Below, piece by piece: positions 42,520 to 51,128 of a stretch of 64,000 nucleotides of DNA. Below the pieces are notes generated by a model, which saw only the letters and a list, made by a program, of their open reading frames with translations, searched no databases and was not told the origin of the DNA. The first letter of the stretch is position 1; every line of letters begins with the position of its first letter. This DNA is from Levilactobacillus brevis. Its GTDB lineage: Bacteria > Bacillota > Bacilli > Lactobacillales > Lactobacillaceae. Position numbers and translations under genes: made by a program. Location of the stretch: assembly GCA_021383565.1 (NCBI GenBank), contig CP079699.1, positions 2,232,001-2,296,000 of the forward strand, read 5' to 3'.

Positions 42520-42798
42520 TTAGCGTGCCCGGTAGATACTGCTGGTGAAGCCGGTCGAGGCCGCAGCCTCATCATTAGCGGCTTGCACCAATTTCTTTTG
42601 CGTATCGGTCATCCGGTGGTTGTGCCAGTCACGAACGGCGGCATCCTTGGCGGTGGCTGATGGGTAAGTCTTACCGTTAAAGGTATAATCACCGGCGGCC
42701 TGAACGTTATTAGCACCGATGATGGTTGGAATGGCGATGGCCACGATGACCACCACAATTAAGGCCAGAATAGTTTTGGCACGTCTACTCTTGAACAT
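42520..42798 (-). CDS. Small exported/anchored protein, paralogue 1
   Basis: 92 residues from ATG 42798 (AAGGAG upstream). It has a basic start MFKSRRAK, a hydrophobic helix (about 9-28) ending GANNVQA, and a mature part with the motif TDTQKKLVQAANDEAAASTG. It is clearly related to the protein at 43001. It could be secreted (possible AXA cleavage site) or membrane-anchored. I recognise no family. Confidence 0.7.
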   Translation of the reverse strand: MFKSRRAKTILALIVVVIVAIAIPTIIGANNVQAAGDYTFNGKTYPSATAKDAAVRDWHNHRMTDTQKKLVQAANDEAAASTGFTSSIYRAR

Positions 42799-42953
42799 AT
42801 TTGAATTCTCCTTGGTTACTGATGTTTTGCGAGGTCCAATCAGCATGTCGTAGGTTAGCTATTAGAAGCTTAACTAGTCTGGGCACCCGCTGACAGCCGA
42901 ATTATCGCCATCATAACGGCGGTATTACTTCCGGCCAGTGATGAGAAATACCG

Positions 42954-42992
42954 AAAAAACGCAGCGAAGCCACTCAGGCAGTCACTGCGTTC
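42954..42992 (-). terminator. Terminator of small protein paralogue 2
   Basis: On the minus strand AACGCAG...CTGCGTT followed by TTTTTT. Confidence 0.8.
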
Positions 42993-43000
42993 GATAAGTC

Positions 43001-43240
43001 TTAATAGTTAGGCGTTACGGATAATTGACCGGTAGCGGCCGCTGCTTCGTCGTTGGCAGCCTTGACCAGCTTCCGTTGTGCGGCGGAAAGCTTGTCATTC
43101 TGTCGTTGGGTAGCCGTTGTGGCTTGTTCGTCAGAAGCTTGGGCGTTGTTGGCACCTAAAGCGGCTGGAACAGCGATGGCCACGATGACCACGGCGATTA
43201 ATGCGATCAGTGTCTTTGCGAGTTTGCTCTTAAACATCAT
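43001..43240 (-). CDS. Small exported/anchored protein, paralogue 2
   Basis: 79 residues (ATGATG start; GGGAG upstream). MFKSKLAK, a hydrophobic helix ending GANNAQA, and LSAAQRKLVKAANDEAAAATG mirror the protein at 42520, but the central YTFNGKTYPSATAKDAAVRDW segment of paralogue 1 is replaced by a short Gln/Thr stretch. The two genes have separate terminators, so they are a tandem duplication with independent expression. Function unknown. Confidence 0.7.
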   Translation of the reverse strand: MMFKSKLAKTLIALIAVVIVAIAVPAALGANNAQASDEQATTATQRQNDKLSAAQRKLVKAANDEAAAATGQLSVTPNY

Positions 43241-43431
43241 GTAATTTCTCCCTTATCTATGCCGAATATGTGACGCAACTTATCCATCATACCGAAGTTG
43301 GTTTAGAGAAACAACTATTAATTTCGGCCCGTTAACTAGGCGTCTTGCGCCAAATACCGGTGGTGTGATGAAGGTATCGCTTCCAAAAGAAAAGTGATAA
43401 ATTAGAGAAAAACAGAAAGTGCGGTGACGTC

Positions 43432-44622
43432 ATGCAGTTGGCAGAAAAAATTACAGGAAATGTCTCTCGGTCGGTAAATCCCCATGGCTTGGAACGGCGG
43501 CTGGAACAACAAATCGAGGGGGTTCGGTCGCGCGGCCACTATGCGGGAGCAAAGTGCGCGTTGATTCTTGGCGGATCGGCCAGTTACGGGCTGGGTAGCC
43601 GGATCACCGCGGCGTTTGGGCAGGGCGCGACCACCATTTCCGTCGGCTATGCGCGGCCACCTCAGGATGATTTTCTCGGGGCAGCCGGTTGGTGGAATCA
43701 GGTTTACTTCAAGCAGGCCGCAGAACGCGCGGGACTGACGGCACAGAACTTCAATGCCAACGCCTTTTTAGCCAGTACGAAGCGGCTCGTGATTGACTAC
43801 GTGCGCCAGGAGCTGACGACCCCCATTGACTTGTTGGTCTATTCCATCGCAGCGCCCAAGCGGGTGAATCCCGCCAATCCGGATGAGGTTTGGCGTTCCG
43901 TGATCAAGCCCATTGGCCGTTCCGTCACGGACTTTTCACTCGACTTGGAACGTGAAAAATTGCTGGAACAGACGGTGCTGCCGGCTACGCCCACCGAGAT
44001 CGCCGCAACGACGCACGTGATGGGCGGTGAGGACTGGGAACTCTGGGTCAAGACGCTCCGGGAGGCGGGGGTGCTGGCGCCAGACTGCAAGACCGTCCTC
44101 TTTTCCTACGAGGGTCCGGCAGCCACAGCGGCCATTTATCACGACGGGACCTTGGGCCAGGCGAAACGCGCGGCCGAGACCAGTGCGCGACGGCTCAATC
44201 AGTGGCTGGCACCCAGTGGCGGTGAAGCCTTGATCAGCGTCAATCGGTCGGCTGTAACCAAGGCGTCCGCCGTGATTCCGGGATTTTCTCGCTACATGTT
44301 GGCGTTGTTGGCGGCGGAACAGGCACAGGGCATCCATGAAACCGTGCTGGAACACCAAGATCGGCTGTTTCGCGAAATGGTCTATGGGCCGCATCGCCAG
44401 GTGGATAATCAGGGGCGATTGCGGCCGGACGCCAGAGAGCTCGCGGCGACGACGCAACAGGCCGTGGCCCGGTTATTACCGACGATTACGCCAGCAACGT
44501 TTACGCCCACGATGCCGGGGTACCAAATCTATCGCCGTGAATTTCGACAATTAAGTGGATTTGCTGTCCCCGGGGTGGCGGCCGAATTTGACCCGTCGGA
44601 GCTAACCAAGCTGGATTATTAG
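43432..44622 (+). CDS. fabV: FabV-type trans-2-enoyl reductase
   Basis: 396-residue NADH-dependent enoyl-ACP/CoA reductase of the FabV/TER family. The cofactor motif is GGSASYGLGSR (about 47-57) and the active-site Tyr236-x8-Lys245 lies in IYHDGTLGQAK, matching the Y-x8-K of FabV. It would reduce trans-2-enoyl thioesters in fatty acid synthesis, as a triclosan-resistant alternative to FabI/FabK, or serve crotonyl-CoA reduction. The stand-alone position outside a fab cluster is notable. Possible horizontal acquisition is an inference. Confidence 0.92.
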   Translation: MQLAEKITGNVSRSVNPHGLERRLEQQIEGVRSRGHYAGAKCALILGGSASYGLGSRITAAFGQGATTISVGYARPPQDDFLGAAGWWNQVYFKQAAERAGLTAQNFNANAFLASTKRLVIDYVRQELTTPIDLLVYSIAAPKRVNPANPDEVWRSVIKPIGRSVTDFSLDLEREKLLEQTVLPATPTEIAATTHVMGGEDWELWVKTLREAGVLAPDCKTVLFSYEGPAATAAIYHDGTLGQAKRAAETSARRLNQWLAPSGGEALISVNRSAVTKASAVIPGFSRYMLALLAAEQAQGIHETVLEHQDRLFREMVYGPHRQVDNQGRLRPDARELAATTQQAVARLLPTITPATFTPTMPGYQIYRREFRQLSGFAVPGVAAEFDPSELTKLDY

Positions 44623-44941
44623 AATCTGGCGTTAATGGTTTGGCTATTCGCCTTATTTATAGGGTGTGAAGTGGCTATAAGCCGTCAGTGATGCCTTTTG
44701 ACGACTATACTTATGTAAGCGGGGTCAATTAAAAGTTCCTGAGAGTCACGTCTTTTTGCTAGGGAATCGGCGAAAAAAGGTCTATAATACTCAGCAGTCT
44801 ATGGCGACCAGCAAGGCATAAAAGTTGTTGTCGCGAAAGAAGCTGGGCAGAACCTAACCGCGCGATGTGTCGTTAACCGTTGCGCATCTTGGTCGATGAC
44901 CACTAATTAAACATTTAAAGCTTAAGGAGAACATGGAACTT
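44623..44941 (+). promoter_or_regulatory. Intergenic leader of flavodoxin gene
   Basis: TATAAT at 44783-44788 without a well-spaced -35 box. The transcript would have a leader of about 145 nt with a weak hairpin around GATGTG...CGCATC (44863-44891). No known riboswitch motif is seen. Confidence 0.4.
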
Positions 44942-45385
44942 ATGACACCCAATATTCAGATTATTTTTGCCAGCATGTCTGGACGTAACCAGGCCATTGC
45001 TGGGCATTTACAGGCACAACTCGCCTCGCAAGCCCAAACGGTAGTGACTGAGATCTCACAAGCCGACGCCTTTGACTTGGCTCAGGCCGATGCCGTGATT
45101 GTAGTGAGCTACACCTACCATGATGGGGATTTACCCGATGAAGCGCAGGATTTCTTCGAGGACTTAAAGGAAGTCGATCTGGAACGGACAAAATTTGCCG
45201 TGGTAGGCTCGAGTTCTAAGAAGCACCTGCACTTTGGCCGCGCCGTGGATTACTTCACGATGCAGTTAAACTCAAGCAACGGGGAACAAGTCGCCGATTC
45301 CGTCAAGATCGATCAGGATCCGGATGACGCTGACTGGGCGCGTGTGGATCAACTGGCCCAACGCGTTTTAAAGAGTTTTGAGTAA
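44942..45385 (+). CDS. Flavodoxin
   Basis: 147 residues. The FMN phosphate-binding loop is IIFASMSGRNQAIAG; the later loops SYTYHDGDLPDEAQDF and VGSSSKKHLHFGRAVD complete the flavin site. A small acidic electron carrier. AAGGAG lies 12 bases before this ATG and 3 bases before an alternative ATG at 44933, so the start is uncertain by three residues. The next gene (GNAT) follows after 28 bp and may be co-transcribed. Confidence 0.9.
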   Translation: MTPNIQIIFASMSGRNQAIAGHLQAQLASQAQTVVTEISQADAFDLAQADAVIVVSYTYHDGDLPDEAQDFFEDLKEVDLERTKFAVVGSSSKKHLHFGRAVDYFTMQLNSSNGEQVADSVKIDQDPDDADWARVDQLAQRVLKSFE

Positions 45386-45413
45386 TCGGAAAATTTAACG
45401 AGGTGAAACGAGT

Positions 45414-45932
45414 ATGTATTTACGCAAAGCAAAACCAGAAGAAATTGACTTAGTTTGTGACATTATTGAAGACGGCAAGAAGCAGTTGGCCGACGCTGGT
45501 ATCGACCAATGGCAAAACAATTACCCCAACCGCGCCGTTATCGAAGGCGATATCGAGGATGGCCGCGCCGTCATCTATAATAGTGACGACCACGAAACGT
45601 TGGGCGTTGCGGCGGTGATTGAATCACCGGACCACGCCTACGATACCATGAAGGGGGACTGGCTGAAGGATACGTCCAAGTACGTCACGGTCCACCGGGT
45701 CGCCATCTTCTCCCATCATCAGGGGAACGGCTACGCGTCACAACTGTTCCGGGATCTCTTCACTTACATCGATGAACACCATCCGGAGGCCGAGAGCATT
45801 CGGATCGATACCCACCGGGACAATCTCAAGATGCAACATCTGATCGAAAAGTTCGGCTTCAAGAAGGTCGGCCAGATCGATGGGGTCTATCATCCGGATG
45901 ATGTCTGCTTCGTCTACGAAAAGTTGATTTAA
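45414..45932 (+). CDS. GNAT family N-acetyltransferase
   Basis: 172-residue GNAT protein. The acetyl-CoA motif is VHRVAIFSHHQGNGYASQLF, and IRIDTHRDNLKMQHLIEKFGF is the RimI-like C-terminal motif. It belongs to the group with an N-terminal GIDQWQNNYP segment common in lactobacilli. Substrate unknown. GAGGTG precedes the ATG. Confidence 0.88.
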   Translation: MYLRKAKPEEIDLVCDIIEDGKKQLADAGIDQWQNNYPNRAVIEGDIEDGRAVIYNSDDHETLGVAAVIESPDHAYDTMKGDWLKDTSKYVTVHRVAIFSHHQGNGYASQLFRDLFTYIDEHHPEAESIRIDTHRDNLKMQHLIEKFGFKKVGQIDGVYHPDDVCFVYEKLI

Positions 45933-45991
45933 AGCGGTACTGGTCGATCGACCAGTGGAGAAGCCCGCGGTACAGTGAAAATAAATTTGGT

Positions 45992-46035
45992 AAGAAGCCG
46001 TTACCGGCCTGACGCTGGCGGCGGCTTCTTTTTTT
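45992..46035 (+). terminator. Terminator of flavodoxin-GNAT pair
   Basis: AAGAAGCCG...CGGCTTCTT arms with a long T run. Confidence 0.85.
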
Positions 46036-46046
46036 ATACATCGAAT

Positions 46047-46075
46047 TTGAATAAACGCCGCCGTTGCGGCATAAT
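46047..46075 (+). promoter_or_regulatory. Candidate promoter of amino acid permease
   Basis: TTGAAT, 17-bp spacer, CATAAT. It would give a 5' leader of about 200 nt before the TTG start at 46285, in which I recognise no known riboswitch. Confidence 0.5.
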
Positions 46076-46284
46076 TGTGTATGGAATTTACGGCTAACTT
46101 GGCAAAAGCGTAAAAAGAAGTTGCTTATTTAACTGGAACCAGGTAGCATATTCTCATACACTTTTAATCTGATGACGGTCAGCTAGCGCAATCATTGTGG
46201 GCGCGATGGGGTGGCTGTCGTCGAGTCGAAGTTGAACTTATTGATGAAATAATCCTTAAACAGGGATAGAAAGAAGGAATTAGA

Positions 46285-47655
46285 TTGCAGAGAAGACTAA
46301 GCGCTCGCCAAATGCAGATGATTGCGTTAGGCGGTACGATCGGCGTTGGATTATTTATGGGGTCTGGTTCCACAATCAAGTGGACGGGACCTTCCGTCCT
46401 CATCGCCTATATTATTTCTGGTATTTTTCTCTACTTAATTATGCGTGCGCTGGGAGAAATGTTGTACGTTCACCCCACAACCGGTTCATTCTCCACGTTT
46501 GCTTCTGAATACATGCACCCCGTGTTCGGGTACCTTACCGCCTGGAGTAACATCTTCCAATTCATCGTGGTGGGGATGAGTGAAATGATTGCCCTAGGTG
46601 GTTATTTTCGCTTCTGGTGGCCGAACCTGCCGGACTGGATTCCCGGTTTGGTGGCGATTACCTTCCTGTGTATTGCCAACCTTATCTCGGTGAAAATGTT
46701 CGGGGAGCTGGAATTCTGGTTTGCGCTCATCAAGGTGGTTACCATCGTACTGATGATTATCGCCGGTTTGGGGGTCATCCTCTTTGGCTTTGGTAATCAT
46801 GGGGTGGCCGTCGGGATCAGTAACCTCTGGACACACGGCGGCTTCTTCACCGGGGGCGTCAAGGGCTTCATCTTCGCCCTCGCGATTGTGCTGGCCTCCT
46901 ATCAGGGAATCGAATTGATTGGGGTCACGGCCGGCGAAGCGGAGAATCCCCAACACACGCTGGTGACGGCGATTCGGTCGACCGTTGCGCGGATCTTGAT
47001 TTTCTACGTGGGGGCAATCTTCGTAATTGTCAGCATCTACCCGTGGGACCAACTGAACCAGATTGGCTCACCGTTCGTCCAAACCTTTGCTAAGATTGGA
47101 ATTACCGCCGCGGCCTCCATCATTAACTTCGTGGTAATTACGGCCGCACTGTCCGGCTCCAACTCGGGGATTTACAGTGCCAGTCGGATGGCCTTCACCT
47201 TGGCGGAAAAGAAGCAGTTGCCACGGAAGGTGACGCTGCTGAACCGGCATGGGGTGCCGGTCTACGCCGTGATTGCAATTTCCATTGGGATTGGCATCGG
47301 GGTCGTCTTAAACGTCGTCTTACCGATGTACTTCAAGGACGCCAGTCAAATCTTCGTTATGGTCTACAGCTCCAGTGTGTTACCCGGCATGGTGCCGTGG
47401 TTCGTGATTCTGATTAGTGAAATTGAATTTCGTAAGCAGAATCCACACGAGATGGCGGAGCATCCGTTCAAGATGCCGTTTGCACCTTGGTCAAACTATA
47501 TTACACTGGTATTCCTTGCCATTACGCTACTCTTTATGTTCCTGAATCCCGAGACGCGGGTCTCCATTCTGGTAGGGGTCGTCTTCCTCGCAGTGATGAC
47601 GCTCATTTACTTCAGGAAGTACCGTCCACGTGAAAAGGAAGAAAAGACGCTTTAA
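46285..47655 (+). CDS. APC-superfamily amino acid permease (AAT family)
   Basis: 456-residue transporter with 12 predicted helices. The opening LSARQMQMIALGGTIGVGLFMGSGSTI is diagnostic of the AAT family, followed by TGSFSTFASEYMHPVFGYLTAWS. Amino acid specificity cannot be read from sequence; close motifs occur in D-serine/alanine/glycine and aromatic amino acid permeases. TTG start with GAAGGAA upstream; monocistronic. Confidence 0.9.
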   Translation: MQRRLSARQMQMIALGGTIGVGLFMGSGSTIKWTGPSVLIAYIISGIFLYLIMRALGEMLYVHPTTGSFSTFASEYMHPVFGYLTAWSNIFQFIVVGMSEMIALGGYFRFWWPNLPDWIPGLVAITFLCIANLISVKMFGELEFWFALIKVVTIVLMIIAGLGVILFGFGNHGVAVGISNLWTHGGFFTGGVKGFIFALAIVLASYQGIELIGVTAGEAENPQHTLVTAIRSTVARILIFYVGAIFVIVSIYPWDQLNQIGSPFVQTFAKIGITAAASIINFVVITAALSGSNSGIYSASRMAFTLAEKKQLPRKVTLLNRHGVPVYAVIAISIGIGIGVVLNVVLPMYFKDASQIFVMVYSSSVLPGMVPWFVILISEIEFRKQNPHEMAEHPFKMPFAPWSNYITLVFLAITLLFMFLNPETRVSILVGVVFLAVMTLIYFRKYRPREKEEKTL

Positions 47656-47665
47656 TTGTGACAAC

Positions 47666-47713
47666 AGCAGTCGGTTGAGTCTCTCTAAAAGAGGCTGAAC
47701 CGACTGCTTTTTT
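47666..47713 (+). terminator. Terminator of amino acid permease
   Basis: AGCAGTCGGTT...AACCGACTGCT arms with an inner CTCTAAAAGAG stem and T run. Confidence 0.9.
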
Positions 47714-47719
47714 GCTGGT

Positions 47720-48240
47720 ATCTAAAGGTTGAAAGTTCGTGAGCTCCCGTCCCCAGCTGGCAAGGCCTATTACTATTAAACAAGCCATCAACACCACCTG
47801 CGGCAGCCAGAGATTCCGGCGCTGTGGGGACCGCCTGCGGCCTGAGGAACGGTCCTCCGGCTCGGTTTGAAGCCTAGCAAAATTCGCCAGTCTCCAAACA
47901 CGTCCCGCGCTGTAAGCTGACTCAGGACATCAGCTAACACCGCCGTCACGGTTACCTCCATCTCTGGCTGCCTCCGATTACGCTGGTTGAAAGCCATTAA
48001 ACACATGGTGACAGCGCTGGCGTGGCGACGTTTGGCCAACTTAATTGGATACCCTCATGTAGCCGTGAGTGAGTCAAATTTGGTCTCAGCCGTGGGATTT
48101 TCCAAGTGAATTTCTTGGAAAATGGCGTCTTTGAGACGCGAGCTTTCGGCTCAAAGCGAGGGACAAGACCGCTCTTTGGCTTGGCCCGTCCTCCCCACCG
48201 CGATCCAGACCAAATTTGGCGAACGGCAAGGCGGCCAATA
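47720..48240 (+). repeat. Interspersed repeat copy lacking the right terminus
   Basis: About 520 bp. The left end ATCTAAAGGTTGAAAG follows the terminator directly. It contains the hairpin with loop tgaattt and the full CAAATTTGGTCT/AGACCAAATTTG pair, but stops after GCAAGGCGGCCAATACG; no CTTTCAAC terminus is found. 48241-48336 holds nothing recognisable. Confidence 0.85.
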
Positions 48241-48336
48241 CGATCGGGGATAATGGTGAAGACTATTGGTACGTACCTTACAGGCCCTATGAACTAGTAG
48301 TCAGCAGATGAAGCAAACTTTTGGTGGCCAATCTGC

Positions 48337-48468
48337 TATAATGTAAGGAGCATTTTTCGAAGGATTAGCGGTTAGAAATGCGAGACTTTTAACCGAACAA
48401 TCGACAGACTTAACAACTGCCTACCGAAAAGGTAGTTGGCGAGTGAATTAAACAAAGGAGGGACGTGC
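48337..48468 (+). promoter_or_regulatory. Promoter and structured leader of unknown gene
   Basis: TATAAT at 48337-48342, then a leader of about 120 nt with two hairpins: CGGTTA...TAACCG (48369-48395) and AACTGCCTACC-gaaa-AGGTAGTT (48415-48436). The ribosome binding site AAAGGAGGG follows. No known riboswitch class is recognised. Confidence 0.5.
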
Positions 48469-49131
48469 ATGAGTCGTCCAGGAAACTATGGTAAATCGAG
48501 TCGTCTCAAGCAGTTACGGCAAATTCGGCGGCGTAAGCAACAGCAGGCGAGCCGGACCATTGGCTGGGATCAAATTGAGGACTTTCTACTCGGACGCTAC
48601 CACTTGGTTCAAGGTAATAAGCTACCGCCGGTGGTGGATGCGACGATTCAGCGGTTCTTTAGTGAGTGGCTACAGACGGCGCTGGCTCAGGGTGAAACGC
48701 AGATTCAGTGGGACGTGACCGCCTTGACCACGACCACGCTTCGGCGGATTGGTAATCAAGTGCCGTGGCAGTTCTATGGCCTCTTAGCCGGTCAGGCCGA
48801 GCATTGGCAACGATTCTTGCGGCGTGAGGGTCCCGTTCTACCATTAGCTACCCCGCGACAGGTGATCAATCCCTTGAGTACCGCGGCTTGGCAGCAGGTT
48901 ATTGCTGACCAATTGGCGGTGAACTTATTAACCGTTAGTGCGGTCCCGGTCACTGACCAACAGCGGACACAGCTCGCGGCTAGTTTCCTAGGGGATGGCC
49001 AGTTCCGCTGGTCGGCCGTTGCGGCGTTGTTCGCACCCCTGGGCTTTCAGATTACGCCTGGTACTGATCAACAAACGTCCCAGTGGCTGAATCATTTAAT
49101 GGGCTTAACGGTGGGCGATTTTCATCACTAA
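48469..49131 (+). CDS. Hypothetical protein, basic N-terminus (220 aa)
   Basis: I do not recognise this protein. The first 40 residues are strongly basic (MSRPGNYGKSSRLKQLRQIRRRKQQQ), suggesting nucleic acid or ribosome contact. The rest is a soluble, Gln-, Trp- and Leu-rich helical domain without Cys, signal or membrane segments. AAAGGAGGG precedes the ATG at 48469. The gene stands alone between a repeat copy and a terminator, behind a structured leader. Confidence 0.75.
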   Translation: MSRPGNYGKSSRLKQLRQIRRRKQQQASRTIGWDQIEDFLLGRYHLVQGNKLPPVVDATIQRFFSEWLQTALAQGETQIQWDVTALTTTTLRRIGNQVPWQFYGLLAGQAEHWQRFLRREGPVLPLATPRQVINPLSTAAWQQVIADQLAVNLLTVSAVPVTDQQRTQLAASFLGDGQFRWSAVAALFAPLGFQITPGTDQQTSQWLNHLMGLTVGDFHH

Positions 49132-49144
49132 ATGACTAGATACG

Positions 49145-49171
49145 AAAGGTCAGCGAAAAGCTGGCCTTTTT
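49145..49171 (+). terminator. Terminator of hypothetical gene
   Basis: AAAGGTCAGC-GAAAA-GCTGGCCTTT with T-rich tail. Confidence 0.85.
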
Positions 49172-49382
49172 ATTTACCATCAGGTATCATCATCCAGTGA
49201 ATCAAGCATGTGAGATTAAGCAGACACGATTTTGGCTAGACGGCTGGCGAACAAGGTGGCCAGCATGGAATTATTTTGTCTGTAACGTTGACGGGTGGCT
49301 TAGCCATTACCGGGGCCATCCATGTTTGCTAAAACGGGTAATCAGGAGGTATGGATTTAGCAAATATGAGGAGTTGAGTATC

Positions 49383-50018
49383 ATGACTCGAAAGTTAAAG
49401 AGGGCTGCGTTAGTCAGTGGCGTCGCAGCCTTAGCACTGGGATTGGGGATCGCCCCCGTTTACGCGGCCACAACCGATGCCTCATCATCCAGCAGTGCAA
49501 GTAGTGCGGGGCCAACCTCGCAGACCACGACCACATCAGCTGATTTTGATATGAACCCTAATGCCGCAATTGAATTGGATTCAGCACCAAACATCGCCTT
49601 TGGGACTAACATTACACCTAACGGGAAGATCGATATGTCGTATTCCGCAACCAGCGTGGACAATCCAGTTGAAGTCGCCAACCCAGGCTTAGGCAGTGGG
49701 TGGAGCGTTCAAGTGAAGAATTCAGCCTTTACGGATACGACAGGCGACACCCTGAAAGGTGCGGTGCTGTCATTAGGCGAACCTGATGTTGCGGCGGCCA
49801 ATGCCGACAACCCTTCAACAGCACCAACTGCGGCTGCAGTCAAGCTGGATGGGACGGGCAACAACGTTGAAGCCTTCAATGCCGCTGCTAAAGGTGGCTT
49901 AGGTGTTTGGAATTCCGAATACGGTGTCGCGGAGATTGTTCTGGCCGTACCAGCTGGGCAAATGCCGGGCACTTACACCTCAAACATGACCTGGCAGCTT
50001 AACGACACGCCGCAATAA
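49383..50018 (+). CDS. WxL domain cell-surface protein
   Basis: 211 residues from ATG 49383 (GAGGAG upstream); the longer frame from 49197 is not credible. Signal peptide about 1-30 (ending VYA), a Ser/Thr linker, and a C-terminal WxL domain with the paired motifs GSGWSVQV and MTWQLNDTP. WxL domains hold proteins non-covalently to peptidoglycan. First gene of a three-gene surface cluster with a DUF916 protein and a lectin-WxL protein. Confidence 0.92.
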   Translation: MTRKLKRAALVSGVAALALGLGIAPVYAATTDASSSSSASSAGPTSQTTTTSADFDMNPNAAIELDSAPNIAFGTNITPNGKIDMSYSATSVDNPVEVANPGLGSGWSVQVKNSAFTDTTGDTLKGAVLSLGEPDVAAANADNPSTAPTAAAVKLDGTGNNVEAFNAAAKGGLGVWNSEYGVAEIVLAVPAGQMPGTYTSNMTWQLNDTPQ

Positions 50019-50069
50019 GGCGTCCGGTGATGGGGAACATGGTAGTGTTGCGTGAGGGGGGCGTCAGTA

Positions 50070-51107
50070 ATGAAACGAGGATGGCAAATCCTACTGACCG
50101 TGAGTTTGGCGTTAATGGCAATGATTTGGAGTCTGCCAACGGCGCGTGCCGCCAAGACGACGGCGAACAATGTTGGATATTCCGTGCGGCCGATTCTACC
50201 CGCCAATCAGATGAGCAAGCGAATCTCGTACTTTGACTTACGGGCTAAGCCGGGTCAAACGCAACGACTGCAGGTAGTGGTCGACAACACGAGTAATCGT
50301 TCACAGAAATTCCGAGTCAGTGTCAATCAGGCGGTCACGAATGACAACGGGGTCATTGATTATAGCCAACTAAAGCCGCAGCGGGATTCATCGCTTAAGG
50401 TCGGGATTACCGATATTTTCGGCAAACACGCCACCCAAACGATTACGATTCCAGCGAATGCGCAGAAACGGGTCACGGTGAGCTATACGCTACCGGCCAA
50501 GAAATTTCGGGGCATTATTTTAGGTGGCGTCTATGTGGCTCAGTTACAGCCCAAGAGCGCCCAATCGACCAGTAAGATTATGATCAGAAACATGTTTGCG
50601 TATGCCATTGGCGTGTCGATCCAAGAAGGGGCGACCGTTAAGCCGGATTTGAAATTAAATCAGGTGACGGCCACGCAAATCAACGCGCGAAACTTTGTAG
50701 CGGCCAATCTGCAAAACTTCCAACCTGGGCTTTTGCAGCATTTGACCGTCAACGCTCGCGTGACGCAGGTTGGCAATGACCAGACGGTGATTTCCCAGAA
50801 GCAAGCGCAGATGGGGATGGCACCGAACAGCAATTTTGATTTTGGCATTCCGTGGGGGAATCAGCAGCTAAAGGCGGGAACGTATACGCTGTATTTGACG
50901 GCCAAGTCCGGTGATCAACAGTGGCGGTTCGTCCGCAACTTTACGATCAACGCGCCGACGATCAAACGGCTAAACCGCCATGCGCTGACCCCAACGCGGC
51001 CCAATTACCTCCTGTATCTGGCATTGTTGCTCCTGATCGCGATTCTCTTGGCCATTATTGGCTACCTCATTTATCGTAACCGACACCCACAAGACGACTC
51101 GAAGTAA
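50070..51107 (+). CDS. WxL-interacting protein (DUF916/DUF3324)
   Basis: 345 residues. Signal peptide (to about 28), DUF916 domain (VGYSVRPILPANQMSKRISYFDLRAKPGQTQRLQVVV), DUF3324 region with FRGIILGGVYV, and a C-terminal transmembrane helix plus basic tail (LLYLALLLLIAILLAIIGYLIYRNR). In other Firmicutes such proteins bind WxL partners and peptidoglycan. GAGGGGG precedes the ATG at 50070. Confidence 0.92.
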   Translation: MKRGWQILLTVSLALMAMIWSLPTARAAKTTANNVGYSVRPILPANQMSKRISYFDLRAKPGQTQRLQVVVDNTSNRSQKFRVSVNQAVTNDNGVIDYSQLKPQRDSSLKVGITDIFGKHATQTITIPANAQKRVTVSYTLPAKKFRGIILGGVYVAQLQPKSAQSTSKIMIRNMFAYAIGVSIQEGATVKPDLKLNQVTATQINARNFVAANLQNFQPGLLQHLTVNARVTQVGNDQTVISQKQAQMGMAPNSNFDFGIPWGNQQLKAGTYTLYLTAKSGDQQWRFVRNFTINAPTIKRLNRHALTPTRPNYLLYLALLLLIAILLAIIGYLIYRNRHPQDDSK

Positions 51108-51128
51108 GGAAGTAAGGAGGAATTGACG

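Noticed and set aside
49197-49382. N-terminal extension of the WxL protein by 62 residues
   Set aside because: The internal ATG at 49383 has GAGGAG and opens a normal signal peptide; the extension has neither.
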